DNA of 64,000 bases from G032773895 sp965248935 (GTDB lineage: Bacteria > Pseudomonadota > Gammaproteobacteria > Pseudomonadales > Cellvibrionaceae), in the NCBI GenBank assembly GCA_965248935.1, contig OZ252214.1:2914001-2978000 (forward strand), given 5' to 3'. Positions 1-7,856 of this stretch are shown in pieces. The notes beneath the pieces are model-generated. The model searched no databases and was not told the DNA's origin. It saw only the letters and a program-made list of their open reading frames with translations. The position numbers and the translations under genes were made by a program. Within the stretch, counting starts at the first letter, position 1. Each line of letters opens with the position of its first letter.

Positions 1-1
1 G

Positions 2-1423
2 GAGAAAATTGTCGTCATTTTTCTAGTGACGTATTTACTTATGGTGGTGCCTAAAATTTCAGCAAATGCCGGTTATGTTGCGAGCTCGGCTTTGGTTGCG
101 AGCATTATTATTGTTCAGATTGTTGCGGGTGCAACAAAAGGTGTTTGGTTACCTTTTGGCATCACTCTGAGCTATTTATTGGTTGGACATATGCTTACGC
201 ATTTCTGGCAAGTAAGGTTAGCAAGGTGGGAAAATTTAAGTACGAGAGCAGACAACGCCTGTATTGCTTTAGCTGAAACACAAATGGAAAGAGAGCAATA
301 TGAAAAAGTGCGTGAAACATTAAATAAATGTGGTAATTCCACCAATGTTCTTAATGCTCTTTATGAATTAGGTAATGCTTATTCAGTGAAGAAGCATTAC
401 CAGCAAGCAATAGATGTATTTGAATCCTTATTGGCAAGGCAGAGTGATTATAAAGATACATCTCAAAAAATTGATGCAATAAAAGTAATGATCTATTCCT
501 CCCCCGATCAGAAGAAAAATGAAGTTGGGTTGGATGCAACCGTTGCTTTACCGCGAGCCTCGGTGCAAATGCAAAACTTAGGGCGTTACGAAATTAAAGA
601 AGAGATTGGCCGTGGTGCTATGGGAACGGTTTATCTTGGGTATGACCCAAAAATTTCCCGTAATGTCGCCATCAAAACATTGAAATACAGGCAATTTTCT
701 ATTGAGCAAATTGGCGATATTAAATCTCGCTTTTTTCGGGAGGCTGAAGCTGCGGGCCGTTTGAGCCATCCACGCATTGTTTCAGTGTACGATGTGGGGG
801 AGCAGGAAGACCTAGCCTATATTGCCATGGATTTTGTTGAAGGAAAGGCATTAAGTGAATTTGTTTCTGAAGGACGACTGTTACCTATTTTTGAGGTATA
901 CCGGATTACGTGTGAAGTGGCTGAAGCATTGGAATATGCACATGCGAACCAGATAATTCATCGAGACATAAAGCCGGGTAATATTATGTATAACCCCGCG
1001 CCTTATCAATTGAAAGTGACCGACTTTGGCATCGCAAGGTTAGTGGATGACTCAAAGACAAGCACGGGGGAAATACTGGGCAGTCCTCTATATATGGCAC
1101 CAGAGCAGTTGAAAGGTAAAAAGGTTAATTTTGCTGCGGACGTATTTAGCTTAGGCGTAACCTTTTATCAGCTACTGACAGGTATGTTGCCGTTTGCTGG
1201 CGATAATTTGGCGAGCCTGACTTACGAAATTATACATGGGAAACATAAAAATGTGCGTCGCGTGAGGAAAGAGCTGCCTGCAAGTGCGGCAAGAATTATT
1301 AATCAAGCATTACAAAAAGACTCGTTAGACCGATATTCATCCGCTGCTGAAATGGCCAATACCTTAAAAAAAGCGATCAAACGTGATTTTGCGCACGAAG
1401 CTAAGCAAGCGGGTTATTTATAG
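2..1423 (+). CDS. Membrane serine/threonine protein kinase, C-terminal part (cut by window edge)
   Basis: The frame is open to the left edge with no stop, so the gene starts outside the window; the GTG at 26 is only the first possible internal start. Seen from that GTG: two or three hydrophobic segments in the first ~70 residues, a helical TPR-like region (~75-150), then a complete Hanks-type kinase domain (~185-450). The domain has a glycine-rich loop GRGAMG near 195-200, VAIK lysine near 217, catalytic HRDIKPGN near 312-319, DFG near 333 and an APEQ motif. These are all the residues an active kinase needs. The terminal run of membrane helices just before the cytosolic part resembles proteins with an extracellular CHASE2 sensor, but that domain would lie outside the window, so this is inference. 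An FHA protein gene follows 35 bp downstream, a natural phosphothreonine-reading partner. Confidence 0.85.
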   Translation, partial: EKIVVIFLVTYLLMVVPKISANAGYVASSALVASIIIVQIVAGATKGVWLPFGITLSYLLVGHMLTHFWQVRLARWENLSTRADNACIALAETQMEREQYEKVRETLNKCGNSTNVLNALYELGNAYSVKKHYQQAIDVFESLLARQSDYKDTSQKIDAIKVMIYSSPDQKKNEVGLDATVALPRASVQMQNLGRYEIKEEIGRGAMGTVYLGYDPKISRNVAIKTLKYRQFSIEQIGDIKSRFFREAEAAGRLSHPRIVSVYDVGEQEDLAYIAMDFVEGKALSEFVSEGRLLPIFEVYRITCEVAEALEYAHANQIIHRDIKPGNIMYNPAPYQLKVTDFGIARLVDDSKTSTGEILGSPLYMAPEQLKGKKVNFAADVFSLGVTFYQLLTGMLPFAGDNLASLTYEIIHGKHKNVRRVRKELPASAARIINQALQKDSLDRYSSAAEMANTLKKAIKRDFAHEAKQAGYL

Positions 1424-1458
1424 TAGAGATTCACGTAGTTTTGAACTAGGGGTTAGCC

Positions 1459-1809
1459 ATGGCATTATTAGCGCAATTGATCGACGACGTTGTTGTTCAT
1501 AAATTTGAACTTGGAGGTGAAATTGTGATTGGACGACACCCCTCAAATACCGTGGCAATAGATGATTCTTCTGTGAGCGCAAAACACGCAGTTGTTACGC
1601 AAAAAGATAACGAATATTTTCCTGAGTATAGGGAAACCTATATCTCTGATATGGGAAGTACGAACGGTACGTTTGTCAATGATATGCAGATTACCGCTGA
1701 ATACCGACTACACCATAACGATATTATTCGAATAGCATGGAATCAGTTTAAGTTTATTGATAACAAAGAAGCCGATATGGAAAAAACGGTGCAAATGTTA
1801 CAAAAATAA
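1459..1809 (+). CDS. Small FHA-domain protein
   Basis: This 116-residue protein is essentially a single forkhead-associated domain, a phosphothreonine-binding fold. The characteristic residues are present: IGRHPSN (~25-31), a serine/histidine pair in SVSAKHAVV (~40-48) and GSTNGTF (~69-75). There is no signal peptide or membrane segment, so it should be cytosolic. It lies 35 bp behind the Ser/Thr kinase on the same strand and is probably co-transcribed. The likely role, by inference, is to bind the autophosphorylated kinase or its substrate. The C-terminus ends in a short tail containing a threonine (MEKTVQM) that could itself be phosphorylated. This resembles the threonine-containing tails of other small FHA proteins such as GarA-type proteins, but no specific function can be assigned. 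Confidence 0.85.
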   Translation: MALLAQLIDDVVVHKFELGGEIVIGRHPSNTVAIDDSSVSAKHAVVTQKDNEYFPEYRETYISDMGSTNGTFVNDMQITAEYRLHHNDIIRIAWNQFKFIDNKEADMEKTVQMLQK

Positions 1810-1817
1810 GAAAAGAA

Positions 1818-1854
1818 GTGCGGGCAGTGTTTAAATGAAAATTTTTCCCCGCAC
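1818..1854. terminator. Possible hairpin between convergent genes
   Basis: Seven-base arms GTGCGGG (1818-1824) and CCCGCAC (1848-1854) enclose a loop that itself contains a small AAAT/ATTT stem. It sits between the ends of the convergent FHA and exonuclease genes. There is no good T-tract after the stem, so termination is uncertain. Confidence 0.3.
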
Positions 1855-1873
1855 ATTTGTTTAATTCGTGAGG

Positions 1874-3853
1874 TTAGCTTTTATCTTCTGATACAGTGGG
1901 TTTAGGCTCGATGATTTCGTAAGCGATTCTGCGTTTCTCACTATCCACGCTGCCCACTTTTACTGTCACCTCCATATCAAGCGAATAACATATGTCACCT
2001 GTTGCAATTGTCATGCGTTTAGCGTCGAATTTTTTCTCTATTTTTTTAGGGAATAATACAAAACCGTCAATTCCCGTATCGTGAAGTCTCACGCCAAAGC
2101 CCTGTTGGGTAACAATTCTTATTTTGCCTTTATGTACTTGGCCTTTTAACTCCTGAGCGTACTGACACAGTAACCACTGTTGCAGTTCACGGTCCGCTTG
2201 GCGTCCTAATTGAATACGGTCGTTTAATTTTTCTAAAACTTGGGAGGGCAACGGGTTAACTTTTTTTCCACCTAAGGTTTGCTGAATGGCCCAATGGTTG
2301 TAGAGATCGGTATAGCGACGAATGGGCGAAGTCATAGTCGCGTAAGTTTTCATGCCCAGGCCGAGGTGATGGCCTGCGACGTGGGTCAATTGGCTCGCTT
2401 GCATTAGTCTTTTGAGCGGTGCCAGCAAATGTTGTTTTTCTTCATGAGAGCCAATCAATTTGAGCAGCTCTAAATACCCTTCCAGAGTTGTAATGTCCCC
2501 TTTGGGTTGAAGGTTTTCTTCTTTTAGAAGTGCATTGATCTCACCAATTCGTTCTGGGCGAAACCCTCCGTGAAGGGTATTGAGGCCGCAATTGTTTTCC
2601 TGTAAATATTGTCCAGCATACCCATTTGTGAGCAACATAGTTTCTTCAACAAGCTGGTGTGCCATGTTTTTAGGACGGGGTGAGATAGACGTAATCTTGC
2701 CCTTGTCGGAAAGTTGATAGTCGTACTCAAGTTGCTCGTCACCAATCCAGCAATGGGTTCTGCGATATTCTGTTCGGGCTTGAGCAAACTGAAATAAGTT
2801 TTTAAGAATTGATTGAATATTTTCAGGTACCTCTGAAGGCGTGTTATTTTTACTGTCTAGCAATGCGCCCACTTGACTGTAATTTAATTTGTGATGCGAT
2901 TTCACCGTCGCTCGAATAAATTCGAAGCTATTGGGTTCAAAAGCGCAGGTTAGCTCTATGACGCAAACCAGAGACGGTCTCTCTTGTTGTTCGACGAGCG
3001 AGAAATAGTCATTTCCCAGCTTCTCTGGCAGCATGGGGATGGTGCCACCGAGCAGATAAATACTGTTAGCTGATATTTGCGCTTGTTTTGCGATGGATGA
3101 GTTGGGGACAATAAAACTTGCCGGGTCTGCAATAGCGACGTACAAACGGTATCCACCGTCACCACCTTTGATGGGTTCAATGGTTAGGGCATCGTCCATG
3201 TCGCGAGTGGTTTCTGCGTCTATGGTCACAAATGGAAGGTGAGTGAGGTTCTCACGATTTTGTTGGGCTTTGTCTTCAGTGTTACCTATGGTAGAAACAA
3301 TTTTTTTAATTTCGTCATTTTCTGCCGGCTGTGGGCGATAGGTTAAATCGTATTTAGCCGCAATGTATTTACGCTCTATGTGTGCCTCGTTTTCCTGGCC
3401 AATCCTCTCTAGTATTTTGGCCTGTGCTTTGCCGTCTTTGTAGGGGTGTTGTGTGAGCATTGCGGCGACAAAATCGCCGTCTTTGCATTTTTTACGTACC
3501 TTAGGAGGAACAAAAATCCATTTTGCTGCCTGAGTGCCAACAGGCACGACAAAATGACCTGGGCCTTTAATTTTGTATTGCCCGACAAAACGTTTAAGAG
3601 GAGACTCTACTAGCTCTTCCAGGTGGGCTTCGAGTTGTTCTTTTTTGTTTTTGGTCAGGCTGACTTTAACCTTGTCACCCGGTATGAGCCTGGTCATTTT
3701 TTCTGGAGAGAGGAACGCATCCCTGCCGTCTTCTAGCCGTACAAAGCCAAACCGGCCATTGGAGCCTGCTACCGTACCTTGTCCGTATTCTTTTGATGAC
3801 TGAATGTCTGTTTTGAGTTTGTTTAACTGTGATAGAGCGTTTGGGTTGAGCAT
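1874..3853 (-). CDS. RNase II/R-family 3'-5' exoribonuclease
   Basis: Predicted processive 3'-5' exoribonuclease of the RNB family, acting on single-stranded RNA in the cytosol. Order of domains in 659 residues: N-terminal cold-shock/OB-like region (~20-120), a catalytic RNB domain (~205-540), and a C-terminal S1-like region (~570-640). The catalytic acidic cluster is visible in TIDAETTRDMDDAL near 210-225, and the family signature SPIRRYTDLYNH near 510. Length is close to E. coli RNase II (644) and clearly shorter than RNase R (about 800), because the RNase R helix-turn-helix and basic tail are absent. I therefore call it RNase II-like rather than rnr. It is convergent with the FHA gene and divergent from the peroxiredoxin gene. 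Confidence 0.85.
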   Translation of the reverse strand: MLNPNALSQLNKLKTDIQSSKEYGQGTVAGSNGRFGFVRLEDGRDAFLSPEKMTRLIPGDKVKVSLTKNKKEQLEAHLEELVESPLKRFVGQYKIKGPGHFVVPVGTQAAKWIFVPPKVRKKCKDGDFVAAMLTQHPYKDGKAQAKILERIGQENEAHIERKYIAAKYDLTYRPQPAENDEIKKIVSTIGNTEDKAQQNRENLTHLPFVTIDAETTRDMDDALTIEPIKGGDGGYRLYVAIADPASFIVPNSSIAKQAQISANSIYLLGGTIPMLPEKLGNDYFSLVEQQERPSLVCVIELTCAFEPNSFEFIRATVKSHHKLNYSQVGALLDSKNNTPSEVPENIQSILKNLFQFAQARTEYRRTHCWIGDEQLEYDYQLSDKGKITSISPRPKNMAHQLVEETMLLTNGYAGQYLQENNCGLNTLHGGFRPERIGEINALLKEENLQPKGDITTLEGYLELLKLIGSHEEKQHLLAPLKRLMQASQLTHVAGHHLGLGMKTYATMTSPIRRYTDLYNHWAIQQTLGGKKVNPLPSQVLEKLNDRIQLGRQADRELQQWLLCQYAQELKGQVHKGKIRIVTQQGFGVRLHDTGIDGFVLFPKKIEKKFDAKRMTIATGDICYSLDMEVTVKVGSVDSEKRRIAYEIIEPKPTVSEDKS

Positions 3854-3997
3854 TTAGTAAAAAATCCGCCAGTTGAAATCTGGCTGAATTTTAACAGATG
3901 TACGCCTGAGGGCGAATGGCCAAACCTGAGCTTTCTTCAATTTTATTTACATAGTGTGTTGTAATTTGAGCCATCTAGAGTAATAAGGTGAAATTAT

Positions 3998-4627
3998 ATG
4001 AACCAGATAACAAAAAGTGAAATGCAGTTAATCGCCGTACTCGTCATGATGCTGGCATACCAAAGCGCTGTTGCTGCCCTTGACGTGCCTAAATCCCCCG
4101 GTGATGTATGCCCCATTAAAGTAGGGCAGACTTTGCCCTATGCGCAGATTACTTCAATAGAGGGTAAAACTATTGAATTGACCTCGGTTGTGGAGAAAAA
4201 ACCCAGTATTTTGATTTTTTATCGTGGCAGTTGGTGTCCCTACTGTAACCTCCACCTTGGAGAGCTAAAAACGGTAGAGAAAGAACTGAAGGATATGGGG
4301 TATCAGATTGTTGCAATAAGTCCAGATTTACCGGCTAACCTAACAAAGGCGGTCAACAAGCATACACTGACCTACGATTTATATTCGGACTCCAAAGCCG
4401 AAGCGGCAAAAGCCCTGGGTCTCGCATTTGAGCAGCAGTCCAATAAGAAATCATTTTTAAGTTTGTTGGAGGGGGCTTCTGGAGAGCCCCATCATATTCT
4501 CCCCGTTCCTGCTGCAATTGTTATTGACAAGAAAGGGGTGGTGAAATTTGTATTTCACAGCCCAGATTACACCGTACGAGTGGATAAAGAAGTACTGTTA
4601 GTGGCCGCTAAGTCTGCTCTTAAATAG
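3998..4627 (+). CDS. Exported peroxiredoxin-like (AhpC/TSA) thiol protein
   Basis: A 209-residue thioredoxin-fold protein with an N-terminal hydrophobic stretch (~11-27) that ends in AVAA, consistent with export to the periplasm. The redox motif SWCPYC lies in YRGSWCPYC near residues 77-83, as in peroxiredoxin-like alkyl hydroperoxide reductase/thiol-specific antioxidant proteins that also carry a CxxC. The C-terminal part keeps the usual VPAAIVID strand and ends with a typical F-x-SPDYTVR segment. It probably reduces peroxides or protein disulfides in the envelope; the physiological reductant cannot be read from the sequence. A possible ribosome site AAGGTG precedes the ATG. The end overlaps the convergent trmL gene by 8 bp. 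Confidence 0.8.
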   Translation: MNQITKSEMQLIAVLVMMLAYQSAVAALDVPKSPGDVCPIKVGQTLPYAQITSIEGKTIELTSVVEKKPSILIFYRGSWCPYCNLHLGELKTVEKELKDMGYQIVAISPDLPANLTKAVNKHTLTYDLYSDSKAEAAKALGLAFEQQSNKKSFLSLLEGASGEPHHILPVPAAIVIDKKGVVKFVFHSPDYTVRVDKEVLLVAAKSALK

Positions 4628-5084
4628 CCCCCTGAAAGCCTAATTGTCTCCAGGCTTCATAAACGATGACAGCCGCAGCATTCGAAAGGTTCATGCTGCG
4701 GCTGTTCTCCTTCATTGGAATTCGAATTATCTGATCCTGCGGCAATGTATCTATAATCGAACTGGGTAATCCACGAGTCTCTGGGCCAAAAATGAAATAG
4801 TCATTACTCTCTACCCCCACATTTGAGTGCCACTGTTCACCTTTAGTTGAAACTGCAAATACTCGTTTGGGTAACTCGTTGCTCAAAAAATCGCTCCAAG
4901 AATTGTGGACCTTTATATCCTTCCACTCGCCGTAATCCAGCCCAGCCCGACGAAGCCGTTTGTCATCTAATTCAAAGCCTAATGGCTTGATTAGGTGTAC
5001 TTGGCACCCAGTATTGGCGCAGAGTCGAATAATATTGCCTGTATTTGGTGGAATTTCAGGCTCGAACAACACTATGTTGAACAT
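4620..5084 (-). CDS. trmL: tRNA (cytidine(34)-2'-O)-methyltransferase TrmL
   Basis: SPOUT-class methyltransferase that 2'-O-methylates the wobble base of certain leucine tRNAs using S-adenosylmethionine. The start is set at 5084, where the protein begins MFNIVLFEPEIPPNTGN as in TrmL; a GAGG site stands 8 bases upstream. A longer frame to 5138 adds 18 residues with no ribosome site. Recognisable motifs: PEIPPNTGNIIRLC (~8-21), FGPETRGLP (~97-105) and the SAM-knot segment RIPMKENSRSMNLSNAAAVIVYE (here split: RIPM, then SMNLSNA near 130). About 154 residues, the normal family size. It overlaps the convergent peroxiredoxin gene by 8 bp. Confidence 0.93.
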   Translation of the reverse strand: MFNIVLFEPEIPPNTGNIIRLCANTGCQVHLIKPLGFELDDKRLRRAGLDYGEWKDIKVHNSWSDFLSNELPKRVFAVSTKGEQWHSNVGVESNDYFIFGPETRGLPSSIIDTLPQDQIIRIPMKENSRSMNLSNAAAVIVYEAWRQLGFQGAI

Positions 5085-5266
5085 CAAAAAAACCTCGAAT
5101 TGTGGTTTAGACCTTGTTAACAAGTATAAGTAATTCAACGAGTTGTTAGGGACTGTCTATACTATTGGTTATGGAAGAAAAGAAGATTATAAGCAAGAGT
5201 TATTTTGTTGTGGTCTTTATCTTTCGTGTTGTGTGATTATTGAACAGTGAGTTTGGGAGGGAAACG

Positions 5267-6220
5267 TTGGCGCGTTTTAGCGTAGATACTCTATTTAAAC
5301 CCATCTTTGGATTCCGAAAGGCCCTAGGGGTTGTTGGTCTAGAGGTTATGCCAGAGGGGTTATGCTTGGTCACCGCTGGTTCTAATCGGAGTGCCGTAGA
5401 ATCTGTTGTGGTGCTGTCAGATGATGCATCAACACTGCCTCGTGCCCAAATACTGGCTGAGTTTGTCAGCCAGAACCAATTAGAGGGGTATTCCTGTAAC
5501 CTTGTCCTTGATCAAAGTGACTATCAGCTTCTCTTGGTCGATGCACCAGATGTCTCTAGCGATGAACTAAAGGAAGCGATACGCTGGCGAGTAAAAGACC
5601 TCATTAACCTACCCTTGGATAGAGCGGCAATTGAAGTATTTCTATTACCAAGTGATGGTGTTCGCGGCGATAAACAAATGGTTTATGTTGTTGCTGCGGA
5701 CTTACACAAAATTAAGCAGCTTGTGGATATGGTGAATGACTCAGGACTTGAGTTGTTGTCTATCGACATTCGAGAGCTAGCCCTGCGTAATCTCGCTAGT
5801 TTGAAAGAAGAACGAGATGAGGGCGGTAGGGGAGTTGCTATTGCCAGGGTGCTGGAAGGTCAGGGCAGTGTATCTATCTACCGACAGGATAATCTATACC
5901 TTTCGAGACAATTCAAAGTGAATTATAAAGGTGGGCTTTTAGATGAATTGCCTGTGGACAATCTCGTTTTGGAGATCCAGCGCTCGCTTGATTATTTCGA
6001 AAGGCAAATGGGGCAAGCGCCACCAAGCTGCCTGTATTTGTGTGGAGAAAATATCAGTGAAGATAAAATCACCGAGGATATAACTCAGGGACTTCCCATT
6101 CCAGTGAAACTCTTGAAGTTGCATGATGAGCTTGAGTTGGATGAGGGCATTGATGAGAGTTTGGTTCATTTGAGTATCGGCGCTTTGGGAGCGGTGCGTC
6201 GAGAAGAGGAAGTTGCTTGA
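5267..6220 (+). CDS. mshI: MSHA biogenesis protein MshI (PilM-like)
   Basis: First gene of the MSHA pilus operon. It is an actin-fold protein related to PilM/GspL that sits at the inner face of the inner membrane and links the motor to the PilN/PilO-like proteins. The N-terminal part reads GVVGLEVMPEGLCLV, the first ATPase-type beta strands; there is no membrane segment. I place the start at the TTG at 5267 because GGGAGGG lies 5 bases upstream. A longer frame to a TTG at 5240 has no such site. The product is about 317 residues. It overlaps the next gene by 4 bp (TTGATGA), indicating translational coupling. Identification rests on the operon context as well as the sequence. Confidence 0.82.
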   Translation: MARFSVDTLFKPIFGFRKALGVVGLEVMPEGLCLVTAGSNRSAVESVVVLSDDASTLPRAQILAEFVSQNQLEGYSCNLVLDQSDYQLLLVDAPDVSSDELKEAIRWRVKDLINLPLDRAAIEVFLLPSDGVRGDKQMVYVVAADLHKIKQLVDMVNDSGLELLSIDIRELALRNLASLKEERDEGGRGVAIARVLEGQGSVSIYRQDNLYLSRQFKVNYKGGLLDELPVDNLVLEIQRSLDYFERQMGQAPPSCLYLCGENISEDKITEDITQGLPIPVKLLKLHDELELDEGIDESLVHLSIGALGAVRREEEVA

Positions 6221-6828
6221 TGAAGCAGCAAATTAATTTATATGTATCTGAGTTCAGACCTCAATTGCAGGTGATTCGAACTCAATCTATCGTCATCGCT
6301 TCTATTGCTCTAATTTGTATGCTTATTATTTATCAGTTTGTTTTGGCTACCCAAGTGGGAACATTGAGGCGTACAGTTGAAGAACTCGAAAACCAACAGG
6401 TTGTAGCGGGGCAGAGGTTAGACATTGTTCGGCAGGCCGCTAGGCCAAAAAAGAGTGGTCACCTTGATATAAAACTGAAAACTTTGCGCAAAGAAGTGAA
6501 TCACAGAGAAAAATTAGGTCTTATTATTGAAAGTCAAAATTTCGGAAATTCTGTCGGTTTCTCCAGAGCAATGAACACTTTGGCAGTAAATTCCGTGAAT
6601 ACAATTGCCTTGCAACGTATTCGGTTTACCTCTGGCGGCGCTCTCTTAGAATTAAAAGGCGATACCAATAACCCTTCAAGTGTTCCGGGCTTTATCCAAA
6701 AAATACATGAGGAAGAACCTTTTGGTGGAACTTTGTTTGGTCAGTTAAGTATGAGCCCAATCAATACAAACGTTCACAAATTTTCACTGGGATTCGAAAC
6801 TGTATACACAGAGAGAAGAAATAACTAA
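6217..6828 (+). CDS. PilN-like MSHA biogenesis protein (MshI2 position)
   Basis: 203 residues with a short cytosolic N-terminus starting MMKQQINLYVSEFRP, which is the PilN signature (QINLY). One transmembrane helix follows (~24-45), then a periplasmic coiled-coil (~50-100) and a compact C-terminal domain. PilN-type proteins bind the PilM-like partner through the INLY motif and pair with PilO in the periplasm. Here the partners would be MshI just upstream (4-bp overlap) and MshJ just downstream. In some genomes this gene is labelled mshI2 or part of mshI; I leave the symbol empty. It is followed by 14 bases and the mshJ start. Confidence 0.8.
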   Translation: MMKQQINLYVSEFRPQLQVIRTQSIVIASIALICMLIIYQFVLATQVGTLRRTVEELENQQVVAGQRLDIVRQAARPKKSGHLDIKLKTLRKEVNHREKLGLIIESQNFGNSVGFSRAMNTLAVNSVNTIALQRIRFTSGGALLELKGDTNNPSSVPGFIQKIHEEEPFGGTLFGQLSMSPINTNVHKFSLGFETVYTERRNN

Positions 6829-6842
6829 GAATAGATTATTTT

Positions 6843-7534
6843 ATGAACTTTAAATACTTAAACGAAATACCGGAGAAAATAAATAATCTCCAACTTAGAG
6901 AGAGAGCACTTGTCGCTCTTTCGTTGATGGCCGCCATTTATTTGATATGGGACTTTACTTTTTTCAGAGTAAAGTAAAACAAGAGGCTGCTTTAGGCGAA
7001 CGACTTTCCGTTGCAAAGCTAGAGCTAACCAAGCTTACTGCTGAAGAGAAAATTTTAGCGCAAGCACTTACCAATGATCCAACGGCAGAGAAAAGGCGAG
7101 AAATTGTTCGCTTAGAGAAACAATTGGCCAAATTGGAGGCTGACTTACGTCAAGTTTCAGTTGGTTTGATTTCCGCAGATGAACTCCCCGAAGTTCTTTA
7201 TGATGTATTGCGTTCATCCAGTCGAGTCAAATTTATAGGCATGACAACGCACCCGGCAAAATCTTTGCCCTTTCCCTCTTCTTCACAACAAAATGTCGAA
7301 AAAAAACAAGATGAAAGTGAAGAGGATGATAATGTAGGTGTTTATCAGCACTCGGTTACGATTGAAATTGAAGGGACATATTTCGATGTCGTTGATTATT
7401 TATCGCGCTTGGAAGCCTTGTCTTGGCGATTTTATTGGGAGTTGCTCGATTATCAGGTTAGCTCATACCCCAATGCAAAAATTACTCTTCAAGTCTATAC
7501 CCTTTCAACTGAAGAGGGTTTATTGAGTGTATAA
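6843..7534 (+). pseudogene. mshJ: MSHA biogenesis protein MshJ (PilO-like), interrupted by a frameshift
   Basis: The natural start is the ATG at 6843, giving a cytosolic leader, an LRERALVALSLMAAIYLIWD membrane helix and then a stop at codon 45 (FRVK*). The rest of the protein (coiled-coil ~50-90 and periplasmic domain) lies in another frame, where the first ATG is at 6947. One extra T in the T6 run at 6959-6964, or a -1 ribosomal slip on T TTT TTC (6959-6965), joins the halves as IWDFTFFQSKVKQ and gives a 230-residue protein of normal MshJ architecture. MshJ is the PilO-like inner-membrane partner of the PilN-like protein upstream. It overlaps mshK by 8 bp. Whether this is a sequencing error, a real mutation or functional slippage cannot be decided here. 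Confidence 0.75.
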
Positions 7535-7856
7535 AAAAGTCGGCCAGTTTTTTTTGTTCTTTATCGCTATTTTGACAGTGCAGGTTTACGCGGACTATGC
7601 AGACCCAACAATACCGTTGAATTATGTGGATACGAAAAAAAAGGAAGCGACTATAACACTTCAGGCAATTTTTAACCGGGCCGGCAATATGGGAGCCATA
7701 GTGGATGGAAAAGCTGTCAAGATTGGGGATAGTGTTTCAGGAGTAAAGATTGTTTCAATACATAATAAATATGTAATTTACATAAAAAATGGAAAAAAAG
7801 TACAGCTTCCTTTGCGCAAAAGTATTATCGCGCATGGAGGAAAATATAATGAGTAG
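7527..7856 (+). CDS. mshK: MSHA biogenesis protein MshK (PilP-like)
   Basis: A 109-residue secreted protein with a GTG start inside the end of mshJ (8-bp overlap). An N-terminal signal peptide (~1-22, ending VYA) is followed by ADPTIPL, the usual MshK opening (DPT/P). A small beta domain then reads LQAIF, VDGKAVKIGD, VSGVKIVSI and GKKVQLPL. This pattern of 'V(N/D)G..V..GD.V.G..V..I' resembles PilP/GspC homology-region domains that contact the secretin. It probably links the MshJ-type inner-membrane proteins to the MshL secretin, as inferred from position. The gene overlaps mshL by 8 bp. Confidence 0.82.
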   Translation: MYKKVGQFFLFFIAILTVQVYADYADPTIPLNYVDTKKKEATITLQAIFNRAGNMGAIVDGKAVKIGDSVSGVKIVSIHNKYVIYIKNGKKVQLPLRKSIIAHGGKYNE

